Notes: a model not told the origin generated them from the sequence alone. 64,000 bases of DNA from CBIFVZ01 sp966185765 (GCA_966185765.1 CBIFVZ010000006.1:1-64000); one strand, 5' to 3'; counted from the first letter of the stretch, positions 26,616 through 35,218 are shown. Made by a program: numbers and translations.

Positions 26616-27725
26616 ATGCTGAACCCACACTGGATTGTGCCGCTGATGTTCACACTGCTTGCGCTGAGTATCTGCATCCGTCTGCTGCTGCGCCTGTACT
26701 ACCGGGACGGTGAGCGCATTCTGCCCAGGCTGCGCCTGGCCGAAGGCAACAAGCGTATAAGCTACTACAAGCGCTTTGACACCGTACTGGCGCCACTGCC
26801 GTTTATTTATTGCTGGTGCGAGATTATCGCGGCGGTGTTGTTCTTTCGCTGGAGTGGCTACGGTGTGCTGCCGGGTCTGCTGCTGGCGGTGGTGGCCGCC
26901 GGGCGTTTGCGCGCCTTACAGGAGCTGGGGCACAACGCGCTGCACCTGGCGCTGTGCCGTTCGCGCACGTGGCAGTGGTGGTTATCTGACGTTTTTTTTC
27001 AGTTCCCGGCCCTGAAAAGAGACATGGATTCGCGCTTTAACACGCATGTGCGCGATCACCATCCTAATGCCGATGTTCCCGGCAAAGATCCCAATCTTAA
27101 GCGCGTGATCGCCGCCGGTATGACGCCGGGTATCAGTAACCGCCAGTTCGTGATGGCACTGCTGTACCCGGTGAGTCCGAAAGGCCTTTTCAACAACCTC
27201 AAAGGCAATGTGCGCGATATGGTGCACGAGAACGCCTCGTGGAAAATTGTACTGCTGCGCGTGCTGGTCACGGCTGGCGTGATGGCGCTTTTTGTCTGCA
27301 CCGGCGGCATACCGGCGCTGGTGGTGGGCTGGCTGTTGCCGGTGCTCACACTGTATCCGCTGTTTGCATGGTGGTCACTGCTGACCAAACACCGCTGGCA
27401 CACGCCGTATACCCCGCTTAACCGCGACCGGCTGGCGCACGACTACGAGCACGGGCGCGCCACCGATTTTCCTGGCCTGCCCGGCGTGGTGCAGCGTTAT
27501 CTGATTTTCCCGATGTCGGATGCTTACCACCTGGCGCACCACGTCTACCCATTTGTGCGCTATCACTATCTGCCTGCGGTTGACCGGGCGTTAAAAATCC
27601 ATGAGCCGCGCTACACGCAGTACCTCTCACAGGGCATGTTCTGCGGTGCTGCCGGGCAGCCCGCCGCGCTCTCTGAACTGCGTAACCGACTGGTGAGCGC
27701 ACCACGCGCTGCGGTCACTGAATAA
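26616..27725 (+). CDS. Membrane fatty-acid-desaturase-like diiron protein
   Basis: A protein of about 369 residues with several membrane helices and three histidine boxes characteristic of the membrane desaturase/hydroxylase family: LGHNALH, THVRDHHPNAD and HLAHHVYPF. These ligate two irons that activate O2. The ATG at 26616 is used because it begins the first membrane helix and follows the HAD stop by ten bases. An integral-membrane oxygenase is unusual in an amino-sugar operon and suggests that the product carries a lipid-like or alkyl part, or that the enzyme acts on a membrane-bound intermediate. Confidence 0.85.
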   Translation: MLNPHWIVPLMFTLLALSICIRLLLRLYYRDGERILPRLRLAEGNKRISYYKRFDTVLAPLPFIYCWCEIIAAVLFFRWSGYGVLPGLLLAVVAAGRLRALQELGHNALHLALCRSRTWQWWLSDVFFQFPALKRDMDSRFNTHVRDHHPNADVPGKDPNLKRVIAAGMTPGISNRQFVMALLYPVSPKGLFNNLKGNVRDMVHENASWKIVLLRVLVTAGVMALFVCTGGIPALVVGWLLPVLTLYPLFAWWSLLTKHRWHTPYTPLNRDRLAHDYEHGRATDFPGLPGVVQRYLIFPMSDAYHLAHHVYPFVRYHYLPAVDRALKIHEPRYTQYLSQGMFCGAAGQPAALSELRNRLVSAPRAAVTE

Positions 27726-27742
27726 ACAAAGAGGACTCACTC

Positions 27743-28630
27743 ATGAACAAGGCACCTCGTATTGGCATTATCTGCGGCAGCGGCATGGACAGGCTCTCCA
27801 TTGTGCAAAACGCACATCGCGTGGACCTCACCACCGCCTTTGGTACGCCCTCTGGCACCGTGACGCTGGCAGACATTGCCGGTGTGCCGGTGGCTATCGT
27901 CAACCGCCACGGCGTGGGCCATCGCCTGCTGCCCTCTGAAATCAACGTGCGCGCCAACGTGGCGGCGCTCAAACAGCTTGGCGTGGAGCAGGTCATTTCC
28001 TTTAGCGCGGTGGGTAGCCTACAGGAGCAGGCTCCGCCAGGGACATTTGTGCTGGTGGATCAGTACATTGACCGCACGTACAAACGCGCTAACACTTTTT
28101 ACGGCTCGGGCGTGGTGGCGCATGTGCCGTTTGGTGAGCCGGTGTGTACGGATAACCGGGCGGCGCTGGGCAAGGCACTGGCGCATCTCGACATCCCCCA
28201 TCTGGCAAGTGGCACGTACGTGGTGATGGAAGGGCCGCAGTTTTCTACCCGCGCTGAGTCACTGTTCCATCGCCAGATTGGCGGCACAGTAATTGGCATG
28301 ACGGCGATGCCAGAGCCAAAGCTGTGCCGTGAAGCGGAGCTTTGCTACACCCTGGTGGCGATGGTGACCGATTTTGACTGCTGGCACGCCACGCATGACG
28401 CCGTGAACGCGGCGATGGTGAGCGCGCGCATGGCCGACAACCTGAAAAAAGCCGAAGCGCTGCTGGCCCATGTCGTTCCACGGCTGGCCGGACGTGAAGC
28501 GCAATGCAGTGACGGCTGCCAGCATGCTCTCGACGGCGCGATTATGACCCATTTTGACCTGATAAACCCTGACGTTGCCGAGCGTTTTACGCCGCTGTTA
28601 AACCGCGTGCTGGCGCACGGCAACGGATAA
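27743..28630 (+). CDS. MTA/purine nucleoside phosphorylase-family protein
   Basis: A 295-residue PNP/MTAP-family enzyme: IGIICGSGMDRL at the N-terminus, FSAVGSLQEQAPPGTFVLVDQ, the substrate motif EGPQFSTRAES and MPEPKLCREAELCYTLVAMV followed by TDFDCW, all of the methylthioadenosine phosphorylase type. Such enzymes split a nucleoside with phosphate into base and sugar 1-phosphate. In this operon it may recycle a nucleoside by-product or provide a ribosyl-1-phosphate building block. It has a good ribosome site (AAAGAGG) and is spaced 17 bases from the desaturase-like gene. Confidence 0.9.
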   Translation: MNKAPRIGIICGSGMDRLSIVQNAHRVDLTTAFGTPSGTVTLADIAGVPVAIVNRHGVGHRLLPSEINVRANVAALKQLGVEQVISFSAVGSLQEQAPPGTFVLVDQYIDRTYKRANTFYGSGVVAHVPFGEPVCTDNRAALGKALAHLDIPHLASGTYVVMEGPQFSTRAESLFHRQIGGTVIGMTAMPEPKLCREAELCYTLVAMVTDFDCWHATHDAVNAAMVSARMADNLKKAEALLAHVVPRLAGREAQCSDGCQHALDGAIMTHFDLINPDVAERFTPLLNRVLAHGNG

Positions 28631-28662
28631 ATACCTTACCTTCTGACAACCTGGAGAGTGAT

Positions 28663-29328
28663 ATGAAAGCAAAAGCAGGCCTCTTATTCGACCTTGACGG
28701 CACCCTGCTCGATACCGATCCGCTGCACATCGCCGCATTTAACGAACTGCTGGCCGAGTTTGGTCAATCGGTGACGGCCGAGTATTACAACGAGAAAATT
28801 ATGGGTGCGCCTATGGACCAGATAACCCAGGACCTGTTCCCGACGCTCTCAGCGCAAGAGCGTCACACGCTGGGGGAGCGCAAAGAAGCGTTATTCCGCG
28901 ACCAACTGAGCGGGCCGCTGCAAGGCCGCCCCGGTGTGAGCGAACTGTTCGACTGGGCGCGCGCGCAGGGCGTTGGCATTTGTGTGGTGACCAATGCGCC
29001 GCGTGAAAGCGCTGTGATGATGCTGCTCGGCCTGAACCTGCTTAACCATGTCGATCACCTGCTGATTGGCGCAGAGCTGGATAAAAGCAAACCCGATCCT
29101 TATCCGTACCAGGAGGCGATGCGCCGCCTGGGCATTACGCCACAGCAGGCGCTGGCGTTTGAGGACTCCGGCCCGGGCGTACAGTCTGCCGCCGCAGCAG
29201 GTGTGTTTACCTTTGGCATGCAGGGCGCACTTGATGCTGACGAACTGCGTAAACACGGTGCCTCGGCTACGATCCCGGATTTCACCCACGCGCACCTGAC
29301 GGAAAAACTTAACCATCTGGTGGCCTGA
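28663..29328 (+). CDS. HAD-superfamily hydrolase (beta-phosphoglucomutase-like)
   Basis: A 221-residue HAD protein with motif I FDLDGTLLDTDPLH, a four-helix cap, motif II VVTNAPRES, Lys in LDKSKPDPYPY and motif IV AFEDSGPGVQSA. It is similar to the YcsE/GS1-like phosphatases and beta-phosphoglucomutases; the presence of SGxGV fits the latter subgroup. It is the second HAD enzyme of the operon, so a distinct dephosphorylation (or a phosphate shift on a sugar phosphate such as that made by the phosphorylase just upstream) is plausible. Confidence 0.88.
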   Translation: MKAKAGLLFDLDGTLLDTDPLHIAAFNELLAEFGQSVTAEYYNEKIMGAPMDQITQDLFPTLSAQERHTLGERKEALFRDQLSGPLQGRPGVSELFDWARAQGVGICVVTNAPRESAVMMLLGLNLLNHVDHLLIGAELDKSKPDPYPYQEAMRRLGITPQQALAFEDSGPGVQSAAAAGVFTFGMQGALDADELRKHGASATIPDFTHAHLTEKLNHLVA

Positions 29329-29338
29329 AGGGGTGAGA

Positions 29339-30244
29339 ATGAGCACGACATTGATTAACGCGCCCACCGGCGATGGCTCGCGCGCCAGGCTCAAGGCTTA
29401 CAGTTCGTTTGAGCCTTACGAGCTGGCAGATTACCTCGCCTGTCTTGCACGTCTCATGCCGGATGTGGCCATTGAGATTGAGCGCATGCCTACCGTTACG
29501 CTCACCAAACGTCTGGCGCAGGAAAAGGATAACCCACAGGCGGATCTGGTGCTGGGTTGGGCTGATACCGCCGCGCGCAGCCTGGATTTTACGGGCCAGG
29601 TGTTTGCGCCAGGCGCCGACGCCGACGGTTGGCTACGGGTGACCGGGTTCTCTACCGCGTTTGTCACTGATCCGGCGCTGCTGGCGCAGGTGGGCGTGCG
29701 CGTGGAAAGCTGGGCGGATCTTACTCAGAGCGCGTTGTATGGGCGCATTGCTTTTCCTGATCCGGCCGTTTCTGGCGCGGGTTTTCTGGCGCTCGCAACA
29801 CTATTACAACGCTTTGGTGAGGACGACGGCTTGCAGATAATTGACGGCATTTACCGCAACGCCCGCGTCACGCCGAACTCAGCGTGGGAACCCGCGCGGC
29901 TTACCGGTGAGGGCGAGATTGCGGTTGGTGTGACGGTAAATATCGCCGCCACCAACCGTCAGCGTGAGTTGCCGCGACTGGGCATTGTGCAGCCGAGCGA
30001 TGTTATCGGTATTGAATCCGAAGTCTACGGTGGCTTTCGCCATACCCGGCATAATCTGATTGTGCGTGAAGTGCTTGAATGGATTGCCTCTGATGAGGCG
30101 AAAACGGTCTACGCTGGTTACAACAAAATACTTCTCGGGCAGCCCGATAGCCGCCTGTTCACCCTTGACGCAGAACAGGCGGTTGCCAGCAGGGAGCGCT
30201 GGCTGGTGCGGCTTGATTCCATCGCAAAGAGAAAAAACCAATGA
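29339..30244 (+). CDS. Periplasmic-binding-protein-fold protein without signal peptide
   Basis: A 301-residue protein resembling ABC-transporter solute-binding proteins for iron, 2-aminoethylphosphonate or thiamine (AfuA/PhnS/ThiB group): lobe segments such as YGRIAFPDPAVSGAGFLALA and KTVYAGYNKILLGQPDSRLF. It starts MSTTLINAPTGDGSRARL with no hydrophobic signal, so it should be cytosolic. The ATG at 29339 is preferred over a GTG two codons earlier, because AGGGG precedes it. No ABC permease or ATPase is encoded nearby. It may be an enzyme built on this fold (the THI5/NMT1 case is known) or a binding protein that protects the producer. The next gene overlaps by four bases. Confidence 0.75.
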   Translation: MSTTLINAPTGDGSRARLKAYSSFEPYELADYLACLARLMPDVAIEIERMPTVTLTKRLAQEKDNPQADLVLGWADTAARSLDFTGQVFAPGADADGWLRVTGFSTAFVTDPALLAQVGVRVESWADLTQSALYGRIAFPDPAVSGAGFLALATLLQRFGEDDGLQIIDGIYRNARVTPNSAWEPARLTGEGEIAVGVTVNIAATNRQRELPRLGIVQPSDVIGIESEVYGGFRHTRHNLIVREVLEWIASDEAKTVYAGYNKILLGQPDSRLFTLDAEQAVASRERWLVRLDSIAKRKNQ

Positions 30245-30849
30245 CAAAATACTATTCACCTGCTCCCACCACCGCCACCATCAACGCCAGCCAGATCCTG
30301 GCTAACGACTGGGGCAAACTCATCAAATACGACATGACCTATACCCGCTCTGATGGCACAGCGCAGCACTTTACCCGCGAGGCCTACGATCGCGGCCACG
30401 GCGCCACCATCATGCTGTATAACACCGATGCACGTACCATTATCCTTACCAGCCAGTTCCGCCTGCCGGCGTTTCTCGGTGGCCATCATTTTGAGCTGAT
30501 TGAAGCCTGCGCCGGATTGCTTGATGAGCGTGACGCGGTGCAGGCCATCCGCAAAGAAGCCGAAGAAGAGACCGGCTATAAGCTCAGCGAGGTCACTAAA
30601 ATCGGTGAGCTGTTTATGAGCCCAGGCTCGGTAACCGAACGTCTGCATTTCTTTATTGCGCCGTTTACCCATGACATGCGCATTCATAACGGGGGTGGCG
30701 TTGAAGAAGAAGGCGAAGATATTCGCGTGCTTGAAGTGCCAATAGCGGAAGCGCTGAAAATGATTGATGACGGGCGCATTATTGACGCCAAGACCATCAT
30801 TCTTATCCAGCATCTGGTTATCAAGGGCATTTGTACGCCGCACGCGTGA
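30241..30849 (+). CDS. Nudix hydrolase, NudK-like (GDP-mannose pyrophosphatase type)
   Basis: A 202-residue protein very like E. coli NudK/ADP-sugar pyrophosphatases: a dimerisation N-terminus, LTSQFRLPAFLGG, LIEACAGLLDE and the Nudix box ending RKEAEEETGY. It is expected to cleave a sugar nucleotide to sugar 1-phosphate and NMP. It is the second Nudix enzyme of the operon and overlaps the binding-protein-fold gene by four bases. Its presence supports involvement of a nucleotide-activated sugar. Confidence 0.9.
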   Translation: MTKYYSPAPTTATINASQILANDWGKLIKYDMTYTRSDGTAQHFTREAYDRGHGATIMLYNTDARTIILTSQFRLPAFLGGHHFELIEACAGLLDERDAVQAIRKEAEEETGYKLSEVTKIGELFMSPGSVTERLHFFIAPFTHDMRIHNGGGVEEEGEDIRVLEVPIAEALKMIDDGRIIDAKTIILIQHLVIKGICTPHA

Positions 30850-30859
30850 GGGTTGAACG

Positions 30860-32038
30860 ATGGTTGAACAGAGCCTGGATAAACCGCGTTTTCGCCGCGA
30901 TTACTATACGCTCTATCTTTACCTGCTCTCGGTGGTGTGCGGCTTTCACCAGGCCGTGCTCGGCTCCGTTACGCCGTTTCTGCGTGATGAACTGCACCTC
31001 ACCCGCACCGCGACAGGCTGGCACTTCAGCCTGTACGCGCTGGGGCTGTTTGTTAGCGGTTTTATTGTCACCTGGTGTGCCAGGCGCGTGGCGCCGCGCA
31101 CTCTGTTGCTCACGACCACCTGGCTGGTGGGGCTGGTGGTCGCGTTGTTTGCACTGCCGCTGACCCCAGCGCTAACGCTTGCGATGTCGCTGGCGCTCGG
31201 TCTGGTAGGCGGGGCGATGCAGATTGCCATTCAGGAGTCACTGGCGCGCCATCACGGCGAGCACAGCGGCGTTGCCATTACCGAGGGCTGCGTGTTTGCG
31301 GCCATTGGCGTGTTCGCCGGACCGCTGTTTGTGAGTATCGCGGTAGAAACGGGCCTCGGCTGGCGCATGGCGATGGTTGTGCCGCTGATTGCGCTGCTGC
31401 CGCTCTCGCTGATGGTGCCCAAAACGCTGGCGCGTATGCCGGTTACCTTTGCGCCTGCGACAGACAATGCGGGTAACACTGGCGCCCGCCGCCTGCCGCT
31501 GGCGGCGTTTTTGATGTTCGGGATGATTTTTCTCGGCATTTCGGCGGAGTGGGGGATTGGCTTCTGGGGCGCACAGTTCCTGGAAGAGCGTCTGACGGTG
31601 CCTGCGGCAACCGGCGTGGCGCTGATGTCGGCGTATTTTGGCGGCACTATCGTTGGACGTATCGCGGTAAGCCGCCTGCTGCTGCGTTTTGAGATAAGCA
31701 CCATTTTGCCCTGGGCGATTGTGCTCGGCGGCGTTGGGCTGGTGGCGCTGTGGCTACTGCCGTGGTTCGCTACGGCCGCCGTTGCGCTGGCGGTGTCCGG
31801 TGCCTGTCTGGGCAATTTCTTCCCGCTGATTTTGTCGATTGCCACCCGCCAGCCGCCGGAGTTTTTGTCACGGATTTCGGCGGGTGCCACCCAGTCGGTG
31901 GGCCTCGCGCTGCTGCTGGCACCTTTGCTGCTTGGCAGCATTGGCGATAAGGCCGGGCTGGTGAACGCCGTCGGCCTGCTGGCGCTGGTGCCGCCGGTAA
32001 TGCTGGCGGTATTTCTGCTGTCAAGACGGATGCACTGA
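30860..32038 (+). CDS. MFS transporter, probable product exporter
   Basis: A 392-residue major facilitator with 12 hydrophobic helices, similar in layout to YfcJ- or FucP-like metabolite carriers. Helix 1 is preceded by a short basic start (KPRFRRDYYTLYLYLL). It is the last gene of the operon and is followed by a hairpin at 32058. In a biosynthetic operon an exporter or self-resistance role is the likely one. Confidence 0.85.
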   Translation: MVEQSLDKPRFRRDYYTLYLYLLSVVCGFHQAVLGSVTPFLRDELHLTRTATGWHFSLYALGLFVSGFIVTWCARRVAPRTLLLTTTWLVGLVVALFALPLTPALTLAMSLALGLVGGAMQIAIQESLARHHGEHSGVAITEGCVFAAIGVFAGPLFVSIAVETGLGWRMAMVVPLIALLPLSLMVPKTLARMPVTFAPATDNAGNTGARRLPLAAFLMFGMIFLGISAEWGIGFWGAQFLEERLTVPAATGVALMSAYFGGTIVGRIAVSRLLLRFEISTILPWAIVLGGVGLVALWLLPWFATAAVALAVSGACLGNFFPLILSIATRQPPEFLSRISAGATQSVGLALLLAPLLLGSIGDKAGLVNAVGLLALVPPVMLAVFLLSRRMH

Positions 32039-32057
32039 CAGGGAAATACTGGTATTA

Positions 32058-32083
32058 GCGGCCAGCGATGCTGGCCGCGTTTC
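32058..32083 (+). terminator. Intrinsic terminator after the 13-gene operon
   Basis: A perfect nine-base stem, GCGGCCAGC / GCTGGCCGC with loop GAT, is followed by GTTT. It lies 20 bases after the last stop codon of the operon. Confidence 0.65.
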
Positions 32084-32135
32084 AGGCAACGTGTATGGAT
32101 TTGTGGGGGGAATCACCAGGGGGTGAGCAGCTGTT

Positions 32136-32363
32136 GTTGCAAGCTGTGTGCCCGTGTGGGGCATGACATCGGCACGGAACCGGGCTTCATCCGTTGACCA
32201 GTTTCAATCCACGTGCCCGTGTGGGGCACGACCCCGATAACTCAAAACCTCCGCGCCCGTAATCATGTTTCAATCCACGTGCCCGTGTGGGGCACGACCG
32301 TCGCGGGTCATGCAACAAGGTTGTATCGGTGGTTTCAATCCACGTGCCCGTGTGGGGCACGAC
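32136..32363 (-). CRISPR. Short type I-C CRISPR array (4 repeats, 3 spacers)
   Basis: Repeats of 32 bases at 32136-32167, 32201-32232, 32267-32298 and 32332-32363; spacers of 33, 34 and 33 bases at 32168-32200, 32233-32266 and 32299-32331. Read on the minus strand the repeat starts GTCGTGCCCC and ends GGATTGAAAC, the signature of subtype I-C (Dvulg). The last three repeats are identical. The one at 32136 differs at about six positions and is therefore the leader-distal end, which puts the leader to the right (above 32363). No cas gene is adjacent; a cas3 remnant of the same subtype lies 10 kb away at 42017-43207 in the expected orientation. Confidence 0.95.
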
Positions 32364-32545
32364 TCCCTGTTTCCAGGGATATGCTAGCACTGGCTCAATG
32401 AAACGTTTTACGCCAACGTAGCGCCAATAGCATATCAGTACCTGCTATTTTGGCCACGCGCAAAAAAAGAATAGAGATATCAAAGCAATCAAAAGTGCCA
32501 ACCTGGCAGGGAAGTGATGAGAACAAGAGGTTGGCGCGACGGTGA
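32364..32545 (-). promoter_or_regulatory. CRISPR leader
   Basis: AT-rich DNA next to the leader-proximal repeat. It contains an inverted repeat GCCAACCT (32497-32504) / AGGTTGGC (32528-32535) with a 23-base spacer and T/A runs. Type I-C leaders that I know have a similar dyad near the cas2 end. It should hold the promoter for the pre-crRNA on the minus strand. Confidence 0.55.
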
Positions 32546-32594
32546 GTCATTGATATGGCTCACGCAGGTAATCATTATAATACCGGTCAGTTAT

Positions 32595-32617
32595 CGGGCA
32601 ACCAGACAAGTTGCCCG
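32595..32617 (-). terminator. Hairpin after immunity copy 1
   Basis: CGGGCAAC (32595-32602) pairs with GTTGCCCG (32610-32617), just downstream of the stop of the first DUF3396 gene. Related hairpins follow the other three copies. Confidence 0.5.
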
Positions 32618-32627
32618 CGAATTGTTT

Positions 32628-33836
32628 TTATTTAAATACGCTGCCTTTGTCTTCCCGCTCCAGCAGCGACCAGGTGACGTTAAACGCCTGCTCTTTACGA
32701 TCTTTAAAGGGCGGCATTCGCTGTCCTTCACTGACATGAATATCGCGCAACAGGCCATTTTTGATGGTGGCCCAGTGCCCGGCATGTGGTGCGGGTTCAC
32801 CGGTGTTGCAGGTGATACGGGTATCTTCTGGCGCTGTGCTACCTTCCTGCTCGCTCAGTAAATCACTGGCGCTGTCAAAGCGTGCAAACCACTTCATTGA
32901 CGATTGTTTATCAAATACCAACGCATCATAGCCGCAATAAAAATGCAGCCCGTTATGGCCGTCCTGTCGAACCGGGCGGATGATTTGATTTACCTTTACC
33001 AGTTCAGGTGGAAATCCCTCGGTATTAACTTCACCCAGCGCAGGCGGCAATTCTCCAGTTTTCAGGATAATGCCGTTGTTATAAGGAAGAACGGACATTT
33101 CCGGGCTGGTTGTCAGGTTTCGCTTGATGTTATCCATGCCCCCTAATTTATTAAGCCACGGTGTGCCGATAATATTATACCAGCAGGCACCTTTGAGGCC
33201 TTCTGCTGCATCTCCACCTTCCAGTGTGCCCAGTGAGTCAACCATCACACCAGAGAAGCGTTGGGCTAAGGCATATTCATAGGGGAACATACGTTCAAAA
33301 GCATAAGGGAGAATAAAGGATAAACCGGCATAACCCGACTCGACGTTAAATGTGTTGCATAACCATAGACACCAGTTCTGATAATAATTTAGGTTATGAT
33401 GATTTTTTAAATAAAATAACGGTAATTGGATTTTAATTACTGATCGATTATTTTCATTGTGAAAAATACGTTTTCCCATAATGGTAATTGAATAATCTGG
33501 TGCGAGAAACGATTCAGTAGCGCTACTTAGCACCCAGTCAAAAATTTCCTCGGGTGTGGAGTTTAAAATATTCTCTTTTTGCCTGACGTAGTTTTTTTCT
33601 GTAATGCTGGTCCATTTTTTTGTCGGCAACGTTTTTTTCAGATGAGGTTTAAACTCCTCGTAAAACCGGTCAACGCACTCCACCATATTGCGGCGCACTT
33701 CGGGCAGGTGTCCGTCTTTGAAAAATACGGTAATAATCAGCCCCAGCTTGACCGCCGGGCGACCGTCTTTATAGTTTACCGAGGCTTCCGGCAACCATTT
33801 TTCGATATAGTGCAGGTCAATGTCCTGAGATTCCAT
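32628..33836 (-). CDS. T6SS immunity protein, DUF3396 family (copy 1)
   Basis: A 402-residue cytosolic protein without signal peptide, of the DUF3396 type VI immunity family. Relatives (TsiV) bind and neutralise VRR-NUC nuclease effectors (TseV) of Salmonella, which fits the effector encoded at 37747-39057. It belongs to a tandem set of four; first and last thirds are nearly identical between copies, and the middle differs. It shares the segment DEFKPHLKKTLPTKKWTSIT-type sequence with copy 4 rather than with copies 2 and 3. The ribosome site is AGGAGA. It is the most distal gene from the effector. Confidence 0.88.
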   Translation of the reverse strand: MESQDIDLHYIEKWLPEASVNYKDGRPAVKLGLIITVFFKDGHLPEVRRNMVECVDRFYEEFKPHLKKTLPTKKWTSITEKNYVRQKENILNSTPEEIFDWVLSSATESFLAPDYSITIMGKRIFHNENNRSVIKIQLPLFYLKNHHNLNYYQNWCLWLCNTFNVESGYAGLSFILPYAFERMFPYEYALAQRFSGVMVDSLGTLEGGDAAEGLKGACWYNIIGTPWLNKLGGMDNIKRNLTTSPEMSVLPYNNGIILKTGELPPALGEVNTEGFPPELVKVNQIIRPVRQDGHNGLHFYCGYDALVFDKQSSMKWFARFDSASDLLSEQEGSTAPEDTRITCNTGEPAPHAGHWATIKNGLLRDIHVSEGQRMPPFKDRKEQAFNVTWSLLEREDKGSVFK

Positions 33837-33890
33837 TTTTATTTCTCCTGTCCGTAGCGCCTGAATTACGGTTTTTGCCCCGGTTATGCC

Positions 33891-33914
33891 GCGCGCAACC
33901 AGATAAGTTGCCCG
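33891..33914 (-). terminator. Hairpin after immunity copy 2 (imperfect)
   Basis: This is the equivalent of the 32595 hairpin: GCGCGCAAC and GTTGCCCG around the loop CAGATAA. One mismatch breaks the outer stem. Confidence 0.35.
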
Positions 33915-33923
33915 TGAGCGGTT

Positions 33924-35132
33924 TTATTTAAACACGCTGCCTTTGTCTTCCCGCTCCAGCAGCGACCAGGTGACATTAAACGCCTGCTCTTTACGATCTT
34001 TAAAGGGCGGCATTCTCTGTCCTTCACTGACATGGATATCGCGTAGCAGGCCATTTTTAATGGTCGCCCAGTGCCCGGCATGTGGTGCGGGTTCACCGGT
34101 ATTACAGGTGATGCGGGTATCTTCTGGCGAAGGCGTTTCTTCCTGTTCACTCAGCAAATCGCTGGCGCTGTCAAAGCGTGCAAACCACTTCATTGACGAT
34201 TGCTCATCAAAAACCAATGCATCATAACCGCAATAAAAATGCAGCCCCTTGTGACCGTCCTGGCGAACCGGACGGATGATTTGATTGACTTTTACCAGTT
34301 CAGGTGGAAATCCCTCGGTATTGACTTCACCCAGCGCAGGCGGCAATTCGCCCGTTTTCAGGATAATACCGTTGTTATAAGGAAGTACGGACATTTCCGG
34401 GCTGTTTATCAGACGTCTTCTGATGTTATCCACGCCCCCTAATTTATTAAGCCACGGTGTGCCGATAATATTATACCAGCAGGGACCTTTCAGGCCTTCT
34501 ACAGCTTCGCCACCTTCCAGTGTGCCCAGGGAATCAACCATCACACCAGAAAACCTCTGGGCTAGATTATATTCATAAGGAAACATATTTTCACGGTCGT
34601 AGGGGAGTGCGAAGGAGAGACCGGCATAACCACTTTCCACAGAAAAAGTATTACATAACCATACTAACCAACCCTGAAAACGCGAAAGCCCATCCTTTCC
34701 TTTTAGTAGAGAAAAAGGGAGGGTGAGTTTAATTACTGAACGATCGTTTTCATTATGGTAAACCCGCATTCCCATTATGAGGATAGCGTAATCTGGGGCG
34801 AGAAATGCTTCGGTTGCACTATTCAAGGCCCAGGAAAAAATCTCTTCATGTGAAGACTCAAGGATGCCTTGTTTCTTTTTGTTGTAGTTGTTCTCAGTAA
34901 TGCTGGTCCATCTTTTATTAACAACGGTTTTTTTTAAATGTTGTTTATGTTCTGCATAAAATCGATCAACACATTCCACCATTTTTTTGCGGACTTCTGG
35001 CAGGTGTCCATCTTTAAAAAACATGGTAATAATCAGCCCCAGTTTGACCGCCGGGCGACCGTCTTTATAGTTCACCGAGGCTTCCGGCAACCATTTCTCG
35101 ATATAGTGCAGGTCAATGTCCTGAGATTCCAT
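33924..35132 (-). CDS. T6SS immunity protein, DUF3396 family (copy 2)
   Basis: A 402-residue paralogue of copy 1. I start it at 35132 (MESQDIDLHY) because copies 1 and 2 have the same ribosome site and spacing there; an in-frame ATG 33 bases upstream reads through the ribosome site. The region after residue 70 (HLKKTVVNKRWTSITENNY) matches copy 3, whereas the segment from about residue 200 to the end matches copies 1 and 4. This mosaic pattern points to recombination between copies. Likely role: immunity to a VRR-NUC effector variant, own or foreign. Confidence 0.88.
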   Translation of the reverse strand: MESQDIDLHYIEKWLPEASVNYKDGRPAVKLGLIITMFFKDGHLPEVRKKMVECVDRFYAEHKQHLKKTVVNKRWTSITENNYNKKKQGILESSHEEIFSWALNSATEAFLAPDYAILIMGMRVYHNENDRSVIKLTLPFSLLKGKDGLSRFQGWLVWLCNTFSVESGYAGLSFALPYDRENMFPYEYNLAQRFSGVMVDSLGTLEGGEAVEGLKGPCWYNIIGTPWLNKLGGVDNIRRRLINSPEMSVLPYNNGIILKTGELPPALGEVNTEGFPPELVKVNQIIRPVRQDGHKGLHFYCGYDALVFDEQSSMKWFARFDSASDLLSEQEETPSPEDTRITCNTGEPAPHAGHWATIKNGLLRDIHVSEGQRMPPFKDRKEQAFNVTWSLLEREDKGSVFK

Positions 35133-35187
35133 TTTCATTTCTCCTGTCCCTGGTGCCTGAATCACGGTCTTTGCCCCGGTTATGCTG

Positions 35188-35210
35188 CGGGCAACCAGAA
35201 AAGTTGCCCG
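35188..35210 (-). terminator. Hairpin after immunity copy 3
   Basis: CGGGCAAC (35188-35195) pairs with GTTGCCCG (35203-35210) in the gap after the stop of copy 3. It is identical in stem to the hairpin at 32595. Confidence 0.5.
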
Positions 35211-35218
35211 TGAGTGGT

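Noticed and set aside
32187..32390. Open reading frame across the CRISPR array with repeated residues
   Set aside because: It is the array itself read as protein; the repetition comes from the CRISPR repeats.
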